A stretch of DNA of 64,000 nt from Ephydatia muelleri (taxonomy: Eukaryota > Porifera > Demospongiae > Spongillida > Spongillidae). The stretch lies in NCBI GenBank assembly GCA_013339895.1, contig JABACO010000015.1, forward strand, positions 6,727,180 through 6,791,179. The letters run 5' to 3'. Below are positions 52,864 to 64,000 of this stretch, one piece after another. The notes beneath the pieces are model-generated. The model saw nothing but the letters and a program-made list of their open reading frames with translations. It ran no database searches and was not told the DNA's origin. The position numbers and the translations under genes are program-made. The first letter of the stretch is position 1; each line of letters opens with the position of its first letter.

Positions 52864-54174
52864 CATGAGATGAGGTAAGGACATGGGATAAGGGATGTGA
52901 GGTAGGGACATGGGATGAGGGATGTGAGGTAGGGACATCGGATGAGGGATGTGAGGTAGGGACATGGGAAGAGGGATGTGAGGTAAGGACATGGGATGAG
53001 GGATGTGAGGTAGGGACATGTGATGAGAGATGTGAGGTAGGGACATGGGATGAGGGATGTGAGGTAGGGACATGGGATGAGGGATGTGAGGTAGGGACAT
53101 GGGATGAGGGATGTGAGGTAAGGACATAAGCTGAGGGATGTGAGGTAAGGACATGGGATGAGGGATGTGAGGTAAAGACATGGGATGAGGGATGTGAGGT
53201 AGGGACATGGGATGAGGGATGTGAGGTAAGGACATGAGATGAGGGATGTAAGATAAGGACATGGGATGAGGGATGTGAGGTAGGGACATGAGATGAGGGA
53301 TGTGAGGTAAGGACATGGGATGAGGGATGTGAGGTAAGACATGGGATAAGGGATGTGAGGTAGGGACATGGGATGAGGGATGTGAGGTAAGGACATGGGA
53401 TGAGGGATGTGAGGTAGGGACATGGGATGAAGGACATGAGATGAGGGATGTAAGGTAAGGACATGGGATGAGGGATGTGAGGTAAGACATGGGATGGGGA
53501 AGTGAGGTAGGGACATGGGATAAGGGATGTGAGGTAGGGACATGAGATGAGGGATGTGAGGTAGGGACATGGGATGAGGGATGTAAGGTAGGGACATGGA
53601 GTGAGGGATGTGAGGTAAGACATGGATGAGGGGTGTGAGGTAGGGACATGGGATGAGGGATGTAAGGTAGGAACATGGGATGAGGGATGTAAGGTAGGGA
53701 CATGGAGTGAGGGATGTGAGGTAAGACATGGGATGAGGGATGTGAGGTAGGGACATGGGATGAGGGATGTAAGGTAGGAACATGGGATGAGGGATGTGAG
53801 GTAGGGACATGGAGTGAGGGATGTGAGGTAAGACATGGGATGAGGGGTGTGAGGTAGGGACATGGGATGAGGGATGTGAGGTAGGGACATGGGATGAGGG
53901 ATGTGAGGTAGGGACATGGGATGAGGGGTGCGAGGTAGGGACATGGGATGAGGGGTGTGAGGTAGGGACATGGGATGAGGGGTGTGAGGTAGGAACATGG
54001 GATGAGGGGTGTGAGGTAGGGACATGGATGAGGGATGTGAGGTAGGGACATGGGATGAGGGATGTGAGGTAGGGACATGGGATGAGGGATGTGAGGTAGG
54101 GACATGGGATGAGGGATGTGAGGTAGGGACATGGGATGAGGGATGTGAGGTAGGGACATGGGATGAGGGATGTT
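52864..54174. repeat. 27-bp minisatellite, about 48 copies
   Basis: The unit contains GGACATGGGATGAGGGATGT and GAGGTAG. Because 27 is a multiple of three and the unit has no minus-strand stop, long MSLPHIPHP-type open frames arise. The same unit recurs at 61722-62036. It lies downstream of the seven-helix receptor gene. Confidence 0.95.
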
Positions 54175-54506
54175 TAATGTAGTACCATGATTAAGTGACT
54201 ACGTATTTCAATGCAGTTTATGAGTAATAACATCAATAGTTTTTGCAATGTGTTTGGGCTGGTTGGTGGGACGGAGACTATAGGGCAGCATTGCAATGAA
54301 GTTCTTTTGCTGATTTTGATCGGAGATACGATTTATAGTCAAAGTGCAGTTATCTTGCTCTCAAGATTAATATTGTAAGACCCATTTGGTTATAAATGCA
54401 TCATCTGATATAACACAAAATTACATAATGTTACTTGTATCCAAAGTGTTTGACTATCTATGCATAACATTATTAAGGAAACATAAAGCAATAACACGAT
54501 GAAAAC
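54175..54506. other. 3' flank of the receptor gene
   Basis: AT-rich sequence, probably the 3' UTR of the minus-strand receptor gene; nothing else recognised. Confidence 0.4.
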
Positions 54507-56278
54507 TTAGTTGTTCGAACTTCTGTTTCGATGCATTTTTCGTCCAAGTTTCACCAGCTTTTCCTCTGATATCATTATTGGCCATGCTGTAATAACTGGC
54601 CACCATGTGAACGCAAGCGCCTGCAATATTTGAAATGTTATCAATGAATCACCTCTGCTCCAGGTCAATATTCGGTTAATCAATCCTGAACAATTTGCAA
54701 TGCTAAATGAGATAAAATAATGCCACAGCACGACAATAAATCTGCCTTTCATAATGGTATTGACGTATGCTCAAAAGAGCTATTCCAATGGCCAGCACAA
54801 CTACAATCTTGGCATACCATATAAACATTTGCTGGTAAAAAGCACCATTTACAATGTCATTGGGATCATGTTTTGCCCTTATTGATATCCAGCACCATGC
54901 TCCTGAGTCACCATAGCAATCTTGAATGATTGGAACGTATGAGGGTATATACCCAGCCAGAACTGGTGGTGCAAAGTAAATGATGAGATATATTGATTTT
55001 GTATTTGCTGGCCCATTTTTAGACAGAAATAGATATATTTCAATCATAATTGTAATCACAACTATGGTATCTAAAGCCAACTGGTACACGAATCCCAGAT
55101 ATTTGCACCAATCAGTAGTATTGCTCTCTGTTATGTACACAAACATTTGGATTGAATTGACAAGTAGCAGCATTATTCCTGACAGGATAAGAAAAATCAT
55201 CAGATTTGTTTCAGCATCATTGAAACATAAATTCAAGCCTTGGCAGTGATCACGGGCCAAATGACGTGTCAGAGCAGTAATGCAGATTACCAGAGATACC
55301 AATGACGAAATACTCCACACTGCACTGACAAGCTTAGTACTCAGACTTGGCAAACCATTGTTACATGATTCTGAAATATAGAAACAAAACACATACTGAA
55401 CAACAGCTGTACTGCTTGCATGCATTTTTGAGAAAGGTAACTCCATGCATTTCATGTTTTTATCTGAACAAGTTAACGGATGATCAAGTCTCTTAGTGAT
55501 ATGCATGCTTGACAAATACAGTCCTATGAAGCACTTACTACATGGATTGAAGGATGCAGTTAAGCTTGAACTGTGTCCATGGCAGTTCGATGCCCATAGA
55601 GAGAATGTATTCTGAGGCAATTTTAGCTGATGCGGTTGTAATTGGAATCTGTGATCACTTGAGAAATATGTGTCGTCTTGTATTTGCAGTGTGTAGTTGT
55701 CAACATAATCTTCCAATGAAGGTGTCCATGAAAGTGTAAGATCAGAACAATTCAGTGACATATTACTTGGTGTCAAAGGTGTTCCTGTAGCGGAAATAGA
55801 AATGTGAGATGCAGGTAATGAATATGTTTATACATGCATTAATCATTCACGGCAATTACCTACTTTTGGCAACATTTATCACTGTGATATCATTGGAGCT
55901 TGCATCTGAACCCAAACACGTAACGTTCCAATTGTTTTGTTCCAGTGTGGCCTTAAAAGTAAGGTTTGATTTGATGGTTGTATTAGACTCATATCCACAG
56001 TATTCTCCAAGATATCCATTTGGGAATGGATTAGTTTGAAAACATCCATTTTTATGTAGGCCAGGATAATATCTAGCGACTGTTGCACCATTTACCTGCC
56101 ATACCAATCCATCATTAGTGGTGACATTGCAAACGAATACCATTGTTTGACCTGGGCATGCCGCATTAGTTGGGGCAAATATTGTCGATACTGTTTGAGA
56201 TGGGAACTGATAGCAAGTGCGTGCACATATTTCAACAAACCTGATGCCGCTTGAAGCACACAAAGCAGACAGCCAAGA
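54507..56278 (-). CDS. Seven-helix receptor with Ig-like and FN3-like ectodomain; frameshift between helices 5 and 6
   Basis: Exons by eye: 55864-56278 (Ig-like: cysteines in AACPGQTMVFVCNVTTNDG, WQVNG, WNVTCLG), 55539-55784 (FN3-like: LTPSNMSLNCSDLTLSWTP), 54507-55370 (membrane part). Helices: LVSAVWSISSLVSLVICITA, NLMIFLILSGIMLLLVNSIQ, GFVYQLALDTIVVITIMIEI, SIYLIIYFAPPVLAGYIPSY, IWYAKIVVVLAIGIALLSI, then in another frame RFIVVLWHYFISFSIANCSG and a seventh helix near ALAFTWWPVITAWPIM. The loop CYGDSGAWCWI resembles the second extracellular loop of adhesion/secretin-type receptors. A one-base shift lies at about 54750-54775 and no intron fits there, so this is a mutation or an assembly error. 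The upstream signal-peptide exon was not found. Intron 55371-55538 is open in frame and could be retained. Confidence 0.8.
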
Positions 56279-59200
56279 CTATATTGGGAGAACGATCAGT
56301 CATGCATTGCACATTCCCACCACACATCATGCAGCATAAGAGAATTACAGCATGGGTCTTGTTTTGTACATCACAGTAAAAAATGGAGATGTTAGGTCAA
56401 CCCAAATTCAATCCAATCCTCAAAATTGAGATGGCGACATTGATTGCATTTAAATCTTCATTCATTCTTTGGATTGATCTTTTATTCATATTTCGATTGA
56501 AATTTATGATTGTGTATTATTTCGAATTTCAACAAGGATCTCTTTTACATATTTGACGTAAATATGCATCTCTATGCATTAATCCATTTGATTATGCATG
56601 ATGCGAGATGGCTCAATTTGCTTTCATGACCACCTCCATGGACATGATGTGGTTACATGACCCATCCCCATGAGCATATGATGATATAGCAGATTTAAGT
56701 ATGGTATGTGTTTACTGTTACGAAGAATTCTTCATGACCCTTTGAGAAATTATCACTAATTTGAGTTCTTCATGGTCATGGCTTCAGTTAAGAAACCATG
56801 ATATGAATCAAATTACTATAATTTTTCTAGGGTCTCATTTATAGTGTTTAAAGTTTCCGCTTCTTAGAATACCTTCTGTTGCCACATTTAGTTTGATTTT
56901 GAACAACAACTCTACTTTAGCTAAAGAAAAAATATATTTCGGCATGGTTAATGCACATGCACATGTGCACACACATACATGCACACACACAACCACAACT
57001 ACACACACATCCCAATGTGCTGCCAATCTGGTGGGTTGCGATGGCCTAACACTGTACATGGAAGACATAGGATTAGGTCCACGTTGCACCAACAGCGAAT
57101 AGGAATGACATTTGAATCTCAGGATCTGTTCATTGAGTGTCCTGCATTGGCTAGGAGGAGCTCGTGGCAACGTCTCTTGGGTGAAAGGAAGAACTATGCA
57201 CACGCCTACATGTATGTCTGATTGTTGGTTAGATGCTTATTTTTATGTCCAATGTTTGAAAAGACTTGCCTTTGTACATACATGGTTGTGTCAATGAAGT
57301 GGACTTCATTTAGAGACATGGAATTGCAAAACAAAAAACAAAAAGCAACATTTTTTTTACCAATCCATGCAAGGGGGCTCAGGATTCCACTATAATCCTT
57401 TTTGGGATTGCCACCTGTTGGGCACAAAGTCAATCCATGGACGGACGGTGACTAATATTTTTATAGCAACTGAGCGCACGCGCACGCATGTGACCAGAAC
57501 CCAAAATGCCGGATTATATAAGGTAGTATGTGAAGAAAGTAAATTTTGCCGTATTCATGTATATACTGAGAAACGTTTCGACTGAAGTGCTTGACTGGAA
57601 TAAGTTGCGGGCCGGCGAACCATACACGTCAGCGGAGATAATGTTAATTGCACTTGCGTCCGAATTACCCCAAAGCTGCACAGTTTGAGAACCCTAGTGC
57701 TGCATTTTATACGTGGATGTACTTGCCACTCCACGGGTATGCTACATACATCAGTGTGTTTGCGTTTCCGCATGCAGGCTCGTGATCCTCTTTAATCAGC
57801 CTGTTAATGGATGACACTGAATCTTGTGGGGGGGAGGATGATCCTTCACGTGCATCAGTGTTGTGTACCACGCGGCACACAGGCGTGAATATTTAAGATC
57901 GTACCCGCGAAAACCAAATATTCGTATTCATTCGTCATGTGATGCATGCGCAGAGCGGGGAATTACCAGAGAGTTCCCCACCAAATAAGTAACGTATGCA
58001 AGACGCTGGTATACAATACGTACATGGCCGTTATGAACATGCATTAGTTCGATTATTCGCTTCAGCATGCACGTCACGAAGCTTTCATTGAAACACATCC
58101 ACGTAGGAAATGCACACATGCAGGCTTTATTATTCAACTTATTGCACCTTGGTGGCTAAAGGACTTTTCGTTATACCCTCCGCGATTCAGGGCAGGTTGT
58201 GGACATCTCCTCACATGCATATGCAGCAGCCGTAAGTTAAGCCGCACATCTATATATCAAGCTGAATAAGTCCGAACCCAGTGCGCACAATTAACAGGCC
58301 CTTTCTGACTGTTAGATGCCGCGCGAGGGTGATTTGTGCAGATACCATGATAAGCTGAGACGGTAGTTTAAAACGTCCCTAACTTGTACATTTTTCATTA
58401 CATGCTTCATTGCGCAATGCATGCATGGTAGCCTCTCCCGAGCACGCAGGAGGTTGAACGGTTGAAAGTGGCCGACCCACTTGCTCTATCTATATAACCC
58501 TTACAAAGTACTAACTGTTTTATGACGCTTCACACCAAGCCGCATAGCTAACTGACTAGCGTTCAAACACTGCGCCGGGGGATGGAGCATACACAGCGCA
58601 AGAAATGCACACACTGACCTACCTACACGCTGTCATTTTGACAACAAATCCCATCTTCATAGTGGCGCGTAACTGGTTGCATGACGTCATGCAATGCACG
58701 TGCGGCATCACGTGCAAGGTACTAGCGAAGTCGTATTATATTATACATGGACCAAGCCCAGACCTTAATGACAAGTTGAGGCGGCCATATATGCAACCAT
58801 TCTTGGTTTGGGCCGTACAGCTGCTGTACTGGCTAATTGCAAGCAGAGAAGCTATGCGGGAAAACACGCTCTGCATGAGCCCCGTCACGCACGTCTTCGA
58901 CGTTAACTTCAGGTCTCGAATGAAAACCAAACATTGCGATTTGTGTTCATGTGTGCTACTCAGGCACGTATAGGGTGAAATTGCACCTCCCCGCACATTC
59001 ACATGGTGTACGAATTTAATCGTGCAATGACCAATGTCAATTTTAGCTTGTACATGCTTCATTATTGATATGCAGTCAATGCTGAGCGTCACAGTGCACT
59101 TTTTACCAGGCAAGCCGCGGTATGCCTTATTTGTGACGCTCTCGAGTAATGGGCATCTGCAATAGTATGAGTGATTGGGGTGACCTCTATATTAGTGACT

Positions 59201-59449
59201 GGGATGTGCACAACAGAAGTGAAGCCCAACAGATCTTGGCAAGCATCACAACATTTGTCATTATTGTCTTCTTAACTACATCAGGACGTAGGATCGGTGT
59301 CTGGAAACGAGATTAATCACTTTAGGCTAATGTAATATCTTATGGCTGGATCGGGTTTTGTGACGCTGTCGTGTTTTCTTTCACCAAAGCATAAAGGTGG
59401 TAAGTCCAATTATGCGAACCGTCCTTCCGTTATTTATATATGTGAAACA
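56279..59449. other. Intergenic sequence without recognised gene
   Basis: The receptor's first exon and promoter should lie in the first part but I could not locate them. CA-rich sequence at 56950-57010. A weak 'CTCGTTCCCAGACCC'-type end at 59290-59315 (GTGTCTGGAAACGAGA). The short open frames here show no domain. Confidence 0.45.
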
Positions 59450-59698
59450 GGCACATATGATCCCTCCATCATAGATGGTTGGGCCAGCTGTGTAAGAGTA
59501 CTCCTGTCCCAGCCTGGCATTGACATCAACATCAAGAACAATAGAGGATGTACAGCCATGATGGATGCTAGCTCGGTACAAATCACTTGGTATGCTAAAA
59601 CAGATAGTGAAAACATGCAACAACTTTCCTGCTGATTCATATGGAAAGGTTGTGTTGTGTGGAGACTCAGGTGCTGGGAAGAGTACATTGACTCAGGT
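59450..59698 (+). pseudogene. Inverted copy of the ankyrin/P-loop exon of the Roco gene, frameshifted
   Basis: It matches 44720-44964 in opposite orientation: DPSIIDGWASCVRVLLSQPG and NIKNNRGCTAMMDA, then AGCT inserted relative to the parent (GATGCTAGCTCGGTAC), then in another frame the residues leading to GDSGAGKSTLTQ and a GTGAGC donor. The start of the parent exon (DGDTALHVAARG) is missing. It is therefore a broken duplicate. Confidence 0.88.
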
Positions 59699-60210
59699 GA
59701 GCCAAATGTTGCAGGCCTGGAGGCTGTGAAGAGGATACTGTTTGAAAGTCAACAGATTTTTTATGTGTCCTAAGAGGTCTCAACAAACTCAAAAAACCAT
59801 AGCAGTGCTAATTTCATTTGCATAGACATAGATAAAAATAGTCTACTATTCATAGTAACAATATGTTCCAAATAAGGTAAATTTCATAAACAACATACCT
59901 TATGTCTATTCTTTTTGAAGCTACAACAAATGTGTCTTTGATGAGGCACTATTTGGCTGAAGTTACTTATGCATTTTTCCACATATTGATAAAGTACAAT
60001 AAATTTGACAATACCTTGACCAGTATGCAGCTGCTGTTGTTACATAATAGTTGCATCAAGAGAATACAGAATGCAAAACACTAACCAGACACATTTGATA
60101 CTAAGTAATCCCTACATTTATCGTTAGTTCTTCCCACATCCTGCCTTTTCCCTTGTAAAGCCTCTCACTTTAGTCCCGTGACCTTACTCATTCCCCCCAC
60201 TCTGCTGACT
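59699..60210. repeat. Inverted duplicate of Roco intron sequence (about 44250-44700)
   Basis: For example CTAACCAGACACATTTGATA, TAGTTCTTCCCACATCCTGC and AAAGCCTCTCACTTTAGTCC mirror the sequence at 44270-44410. Part of it (TTGGTTCTTCCCACATCCTG) recurs again near 60490. Confidence 0.8.
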
Positions 60211-60689
60211 ATAATCAATGCGATTACAATCTCACAACATAACACAGGTATAAAATATAATACTTAAAAGTGGGGAGTGCAATAGATAAATGCCAATGGT
60301 GGAATATGTAGATTCACATCTTAAAATCGGATACACATGTATAAAAACAGCACACTGAGTACCATAGTCCATCTGAGGCTGGTTGTATCTAAAATTCATC
60401 TGTTGCTGCTAGTGAAGTAAGAAATGAAATGCAAAAACTAATTAGACTCTTAGGATATCAATCGTGCTCCAATAATCCTTACATTTATCATTGGTTCTTC
60501 CCACATCCTGCCTTTTCCCTTGTAAAGCCTCTCATCACTTTAGTCCGATCATAAGTTATTCATGTTCACGGCTTCATTTAATATTCTTGAAACCCTCCTT
60601 TCTGCTACCAAACATTTCTGTTGCCTCAATAGTTGATTTTGGACAACTCTATTTTAGTTAAACAAAAAATATTCGGGTGTTAATCGGTT

Positions 60690-61720
60690 AAGGACTCACG
60701 ATAAGCTGTGCGTACCTATAGCAAATTTCAAAAAGAAATAAAAATAAGATTGTGCTGTCCTTCATACAAGACCAAGCTGTCTGCATTCCTTCTCAGCAAA
60801 TTGTCTCATGAAGGCTAAGGATATCTCACAATCTTCTCACAAGCAGCACCAATATGGAATTCATCCAATCACCCAAATGGATTGATCCCCCTCAAGTTTG
60901 TCCTCACATGCACCATTATTAGGCTCTGAAGGTAGATCATCTACAGATTCTACCCAATCAAACGCTTGAAGTTACATGTATCTCAAAGTCAAAGCCAGAA
61001 GACTATTGGCATTGTCCAAGGAAATTAAATAGCTGATCCAAGAGCAGATATGAATGAGTCAATTCACACAAATCGGGTTCTAGAGATGAGTTTTAGATGA
61101 TGCAAACAGGACAGCATCTGTGCACTCTGATACTGATAGTATCTTAATACCAAGTTCTTCTCTATACAAAATTGTATCACATGATGTATGCATGCCTTCC
61201 ATGATGTGTCACGTGATGTGCACATGCATATGCTATCAATGATATGTGGTTCAATATTGCTACTACAATTTAATTGTAACTTTGCACCATTCCAACCACT
61301 GTCTCAAATGATGGTCACTTCAATTCAGATCTGTTTCAGGGCTGTCCCAATGAATGAGAGACCAGTAAGATGGCACCTAGTTATAAATTCAGCTGTGTGT
61401 TTGTGATATTGCATTGTCAATGTTAAGAACTCAACAGACATGCAGTAACCAAATCACCCTCAAACGTGATCGTGATCGCAGAGATTATTGTCCAGAAACA
61501 CAAAGAGCCTTACACTCTGGAATTATGAATTGAGTGGCTGAACTCTGAGAGCAGTGAACAACTGCTTAAGGTGTGCACAGGTCGAAGAGTGATTAAATGC
61601 CCTTGTAAGGGCTCACAGTATAAAATACATAGTACAAGTCATCCCTGTGACAGTTAACAACATGCAGGGATGAGATGGAGGTAGAGCAGTTGTTATAGTC
61701 CCATGTCCCTAACTCACATT
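60690..61720. repeat. Direct duplicate of Roco intron sequence (about 47130-48400)
   Basis: TAAGGACTCACGATAAGCTG at 60691 matches 47138; ATGTGTCACGTGATGTGCAC at 61202 matches 47744; CTCTGAGAGCAGTGAACAAC and the AACATGCAGGGATGAGATGG at 61660 match 48236-48350. Compared with the parent it lacks the 34-bp repeats and the foldback MITE, and it ends at the start of the 27-bp minisatellite. Confidence 0.85.
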
Positions 61721-61721
61721 A

Positions 61722-62036
61722 GGGATGTGAGGTAGGGACATGGGATGAGGGATGTGATGTAGGGACATGGGATGAGGGATGTGAGGTAGGGACATGTGAT
61801 GAGGGATGTGAGGTAGGGACATGAGATGAGGGATGTGAGGTAGGGACATGGGATGAGGGATGTGAGGTAAGGACATGGGATGAGGGATGTGAGGTAGGGA
61901 CATGGGATGAGGGATGTGAGGTAGGGACATGGGATGAGGGATGTGAGGTAGGGACATGAGATGAGGGATGTGAGGTAAGGGACATGGGATGAGGGATGTG
62001 AGGTAGAGACATGGGATGAGGATGTGAGGTAGGTAG
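61722..62036. repeat. 27-bp minisatellite, second locus, about 11 copies
   Basis: Same unit as 52864-54174. It begins exactly after CTCACATTAG, where the parent sequence at 48394 continues GTGAAGG instead. Confidence 0.95.
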
Positions 62037-62414
62037 GATGTGGAGGAATGCAGAATGCCAAGGGTGGTAGACACAAAAATAAGAGAGTATAGAAGTATCA
62101 CACCTGTGACATTAACTCTTTCATGGACAAAGCCAATTATTACGGTATGCATGTTGTGCACCACAAAAAGTGCTGTGCATTGCAGGAAAACGTAGTTAAC
62201 AAACAGCTTATACAATATGACCAGGAAACAAGTGATCAATATGTTGTTGACTACAAAGTTTAGATAAGCAGAGTGGCTTTAATATAGCCCCCCAAGGCGC
62301 AATATTGCTCTGTTTCCTGTGAAAGAGTTAATATTCAATAGCGGCTTACTGTTTTATAAGGTCAATGAACAAGATACATGTGATATAGAGATTACTAGAG
62401 ATTACTAAATGAAG
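62037..62414. other. 3' flank of the second Roco gene
   Basis: No gene or repeat recognised; position fits a 3' UTR of the minus-strand gene ending at 62415. Confidence 0.4.
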
Positions 62415-64000
62415 TTATGAAGTGGCCAAGGACTGCAACCTTTCAGTTGTTGCTCCGTTTCCCAATAGCTTCAAAATATCTATCAGTCTTCTGTAGGAGA
62501 CACCACTTCCCTGCTGCTGATGCCACACCTCCAGCACTCTCTCCCTCCTGTGCTGCTCCTTGTGTTCATCCCTACCAATGTCTGCAATGTCTTGCTCACA
62601 AGCCAGGAGGCGTCGCCCAATGCTCTTCCAATCAAACTCATACAGAGCAATGTCCATAAGATGCTGATGACTGCATTCTTCATCCAATGGATCTGGAAAC
62701 AGTGATCATTAAAATAGTGGCCCTCATGAAAGACAATCAGGCTAAACAGCCATAACTCTACTTCAGAGTAACGGGGACAGTCCAGCCCTGCTAGAGGTTG
62801 TACAAATTATTGCATCAATGCATACCATTTTCCCCCAACATGCAATGGTGCTACGCATAGAGTTGCATCCATCTAGCCACTTGTATATCTATACACTTCA
62901 TTCCCCAGCATTCACGTAAAATGGCAGATGCGCAATTAAGTAGGCATGAGTATGCATGCACACCTGCAATGACACCACCATCAATTATCCATCGCCTTTA
63001 AAAACATTTACCTATAAACCTATAGATCAAATTACATGATTACTCATTTCAAGTTAGTAGAATAACAGTTAAGATCAACTTCTTTGGATTCTATGACATT
63101 CTGTGATGTATTCAATTAACATGGGTTGATGAAATTGATAATTGGACTGTCTATCAAACATGTTTCAATGTTTTTGCTATCAGTAGTAATGTATAGACAT
63201 AATGTATTTCTAAGTAGGTTCAAATTCTTCTGAATTTGGTTAAAATCCCAAATGACTTCTGACCTTTTGACTTTGGCACTACATGCCCCAGCAGTTCTGA
63301 AGTAGACACTGTATGACAAAGGAGAGGTCAGACACATGTAGCCATACCTGCCAATAGACTCACCTCCAACAAGGCATGGGAGAAACAACTCTATCTTCAT
63401 CCATGTTTCAATCATCACATGCTTTTTGCGACTGATGTCAATGATGCGCTTATCCCCTTCAAAGAGGGCCTTTTTTAATAAGGACAGCTCTACCTTGGTG
63501 TCATCAGAGTTGTCTGAGCTGGCTTCAGGAGGACAGGAGATGACCTCCAAAACCTCTACATGTGGACAGAACTCCTGACAGGCTTTTTTAATGACTGCAA
63601 GAACAGCGTGTGCTAATTCTGGGTACTTAGGGTCTGTCTTGTCAGGGGAAGACATCGTCAAGGAGAGGGATTGTAGCATCTCATCCACCTCAACAATAGT
63701 GGTCACCCTTGTCTCACTAAGCCACTTTATACCCCTGCTCCACACATCACAGCTACGACTAAAGTGGGAGTGGAGGGGTGAGGTTTGCACAGTGGGCAAA
63801 GCAAACACGATGGGCAGTCTACGAAGAAGGACATGGAAAAGACGTGGGGTGAAGAACTGGTTGGTAGATTTGACTATCATGGACCAACCAAAGCTGTTAC
63901 TGGGAACTTTGGCATTACTTGGCTTGTCAACACGTACAAGAGCTGGGAAGTAGAGGAGGGGACCAAGGTCTGGGCTGGATGAGCCTTCAGGTGCCATGTT
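62415..64000 (-). CDS. Second Roco gene, 3' part: COR end plus death domain (5' end outside window)
   Basis: Exons: 63364 to beyond 64000 (COR, close to the parent gene: SSSPDLGPLLYFPALVRVDK, SSPDKTDPKYPELAHAVLAV), 63264-63308 (VSTSELLGHVVPKSK) and 62415-62692. The last reads DWKSIGRRLLACEQDIADIG and ERVLEVWHQQQGSGVSYRRL, the helix pattern of a death domain, then a stop. Phases agree if the donor AAAAG|GTCAGA is used; if it is not, the middle exon ends at 63220-63222 with 29 codons, as in the paralogue. Death domains mediate oligomerisation with other death-domain proteins, so this paralogue resembles the C-terminal half of DAPK1 (ankyrin-Roc-COR-death). Confidence 0.85.
62693..63263. other. 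Intron of the second Roco gene
   Basis: No repeat or nested gene recognised. Stop codons in the read-through frame at 63220-63222 would end the protein if this intron were not removed. Confidence 0.5.

Noticed and set aside
52767-54159. Three overlapping minus-strand frames of MSLPHIPHP-type repeats
   Set aside because: By-product of a 27-bp minisatellite without stop codons; all three frames are equally open.
58605-58973. 122-aa plus-strand frame
   Set aside because: No domain, repeats or splice context; composition is compatible with chance in this intergenic region.

Overview
The window is nuclear DNA of an animal. Its genes are split by GT-AG introns, lack operons, and encode metazoan signalling proteins: a BCR-type RhoGAP, a PARP10/14-type ADP-ribosyltransferase, ankyrin-Roc-COR (Roco) proteins with a death domain, and an Ig/FN3-bearing seven-helix receptor. 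Expanded Roco genes, compact introns and a very dense load of hairpin elements would suit a sponge or another early-branching animal. That assignment is an inference; no species marker is visible.

Layout. 1-5820 (+): the 3' part of a BCR/ABR-like gene (end of PH, C2, RhoGAP), most of whose larger introns carry a tandem repeat. 5821-7787: intergenic, with a short inverted-repeat element (MITE). 7788-26990 (-): a PARP10/14-like gene that I could assemble in consistent phase from eight exons (1764 codons). Its 9.2-kb intron holds foldback elements, CA/TG satellites and a hAT-like MITE with an exact 8-bp target duplication. 27302-28520: a 1.2-kb element with tandem-repeat termini and an exact 10-bp target duplication. 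29603-31297: a LINE 3' end running into more than 1 kb of (TCAG)n. 32606-35466: two further inverted-repeat elements. 36718-39791: four foldback elements around a broken, intronless ATP-grasp plus SET-domain gene, the most unusual coding relic here. 40199-41890: a second, shorter copy of the 27.3-kb element and a 38-bp satellite.

42093-50660 (-): a complete ankyrin-Roc-COR gene (nine exons, 801 codons). 50735-52845: nested DNA elements, one with a collapsed hAT transposase ORF. 52864-54174: a 27-bp minisatellite. 54507-56278 (-): an Ig/FN3 seven-helix receptor with a frameshift between helices 5 and 6. 59450-61720: a rearranged duplicate of the Roco gene (one inverted block, one direct block). 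62415-64000 (-): the 3' end of a paralogous Roco gene that carries a death-domain exon.

The RhoGAP, Roco, death-domain and PARP proteins belong to families used in cytoskeletal, stress and innate immune signalling, but nothing in the sequence shows that they form one pathway; they look like independent neighbours. Exon limits are read by eye from splice signals, reading phase and remembered family patterns, so transcripts should take precedence where they exist.
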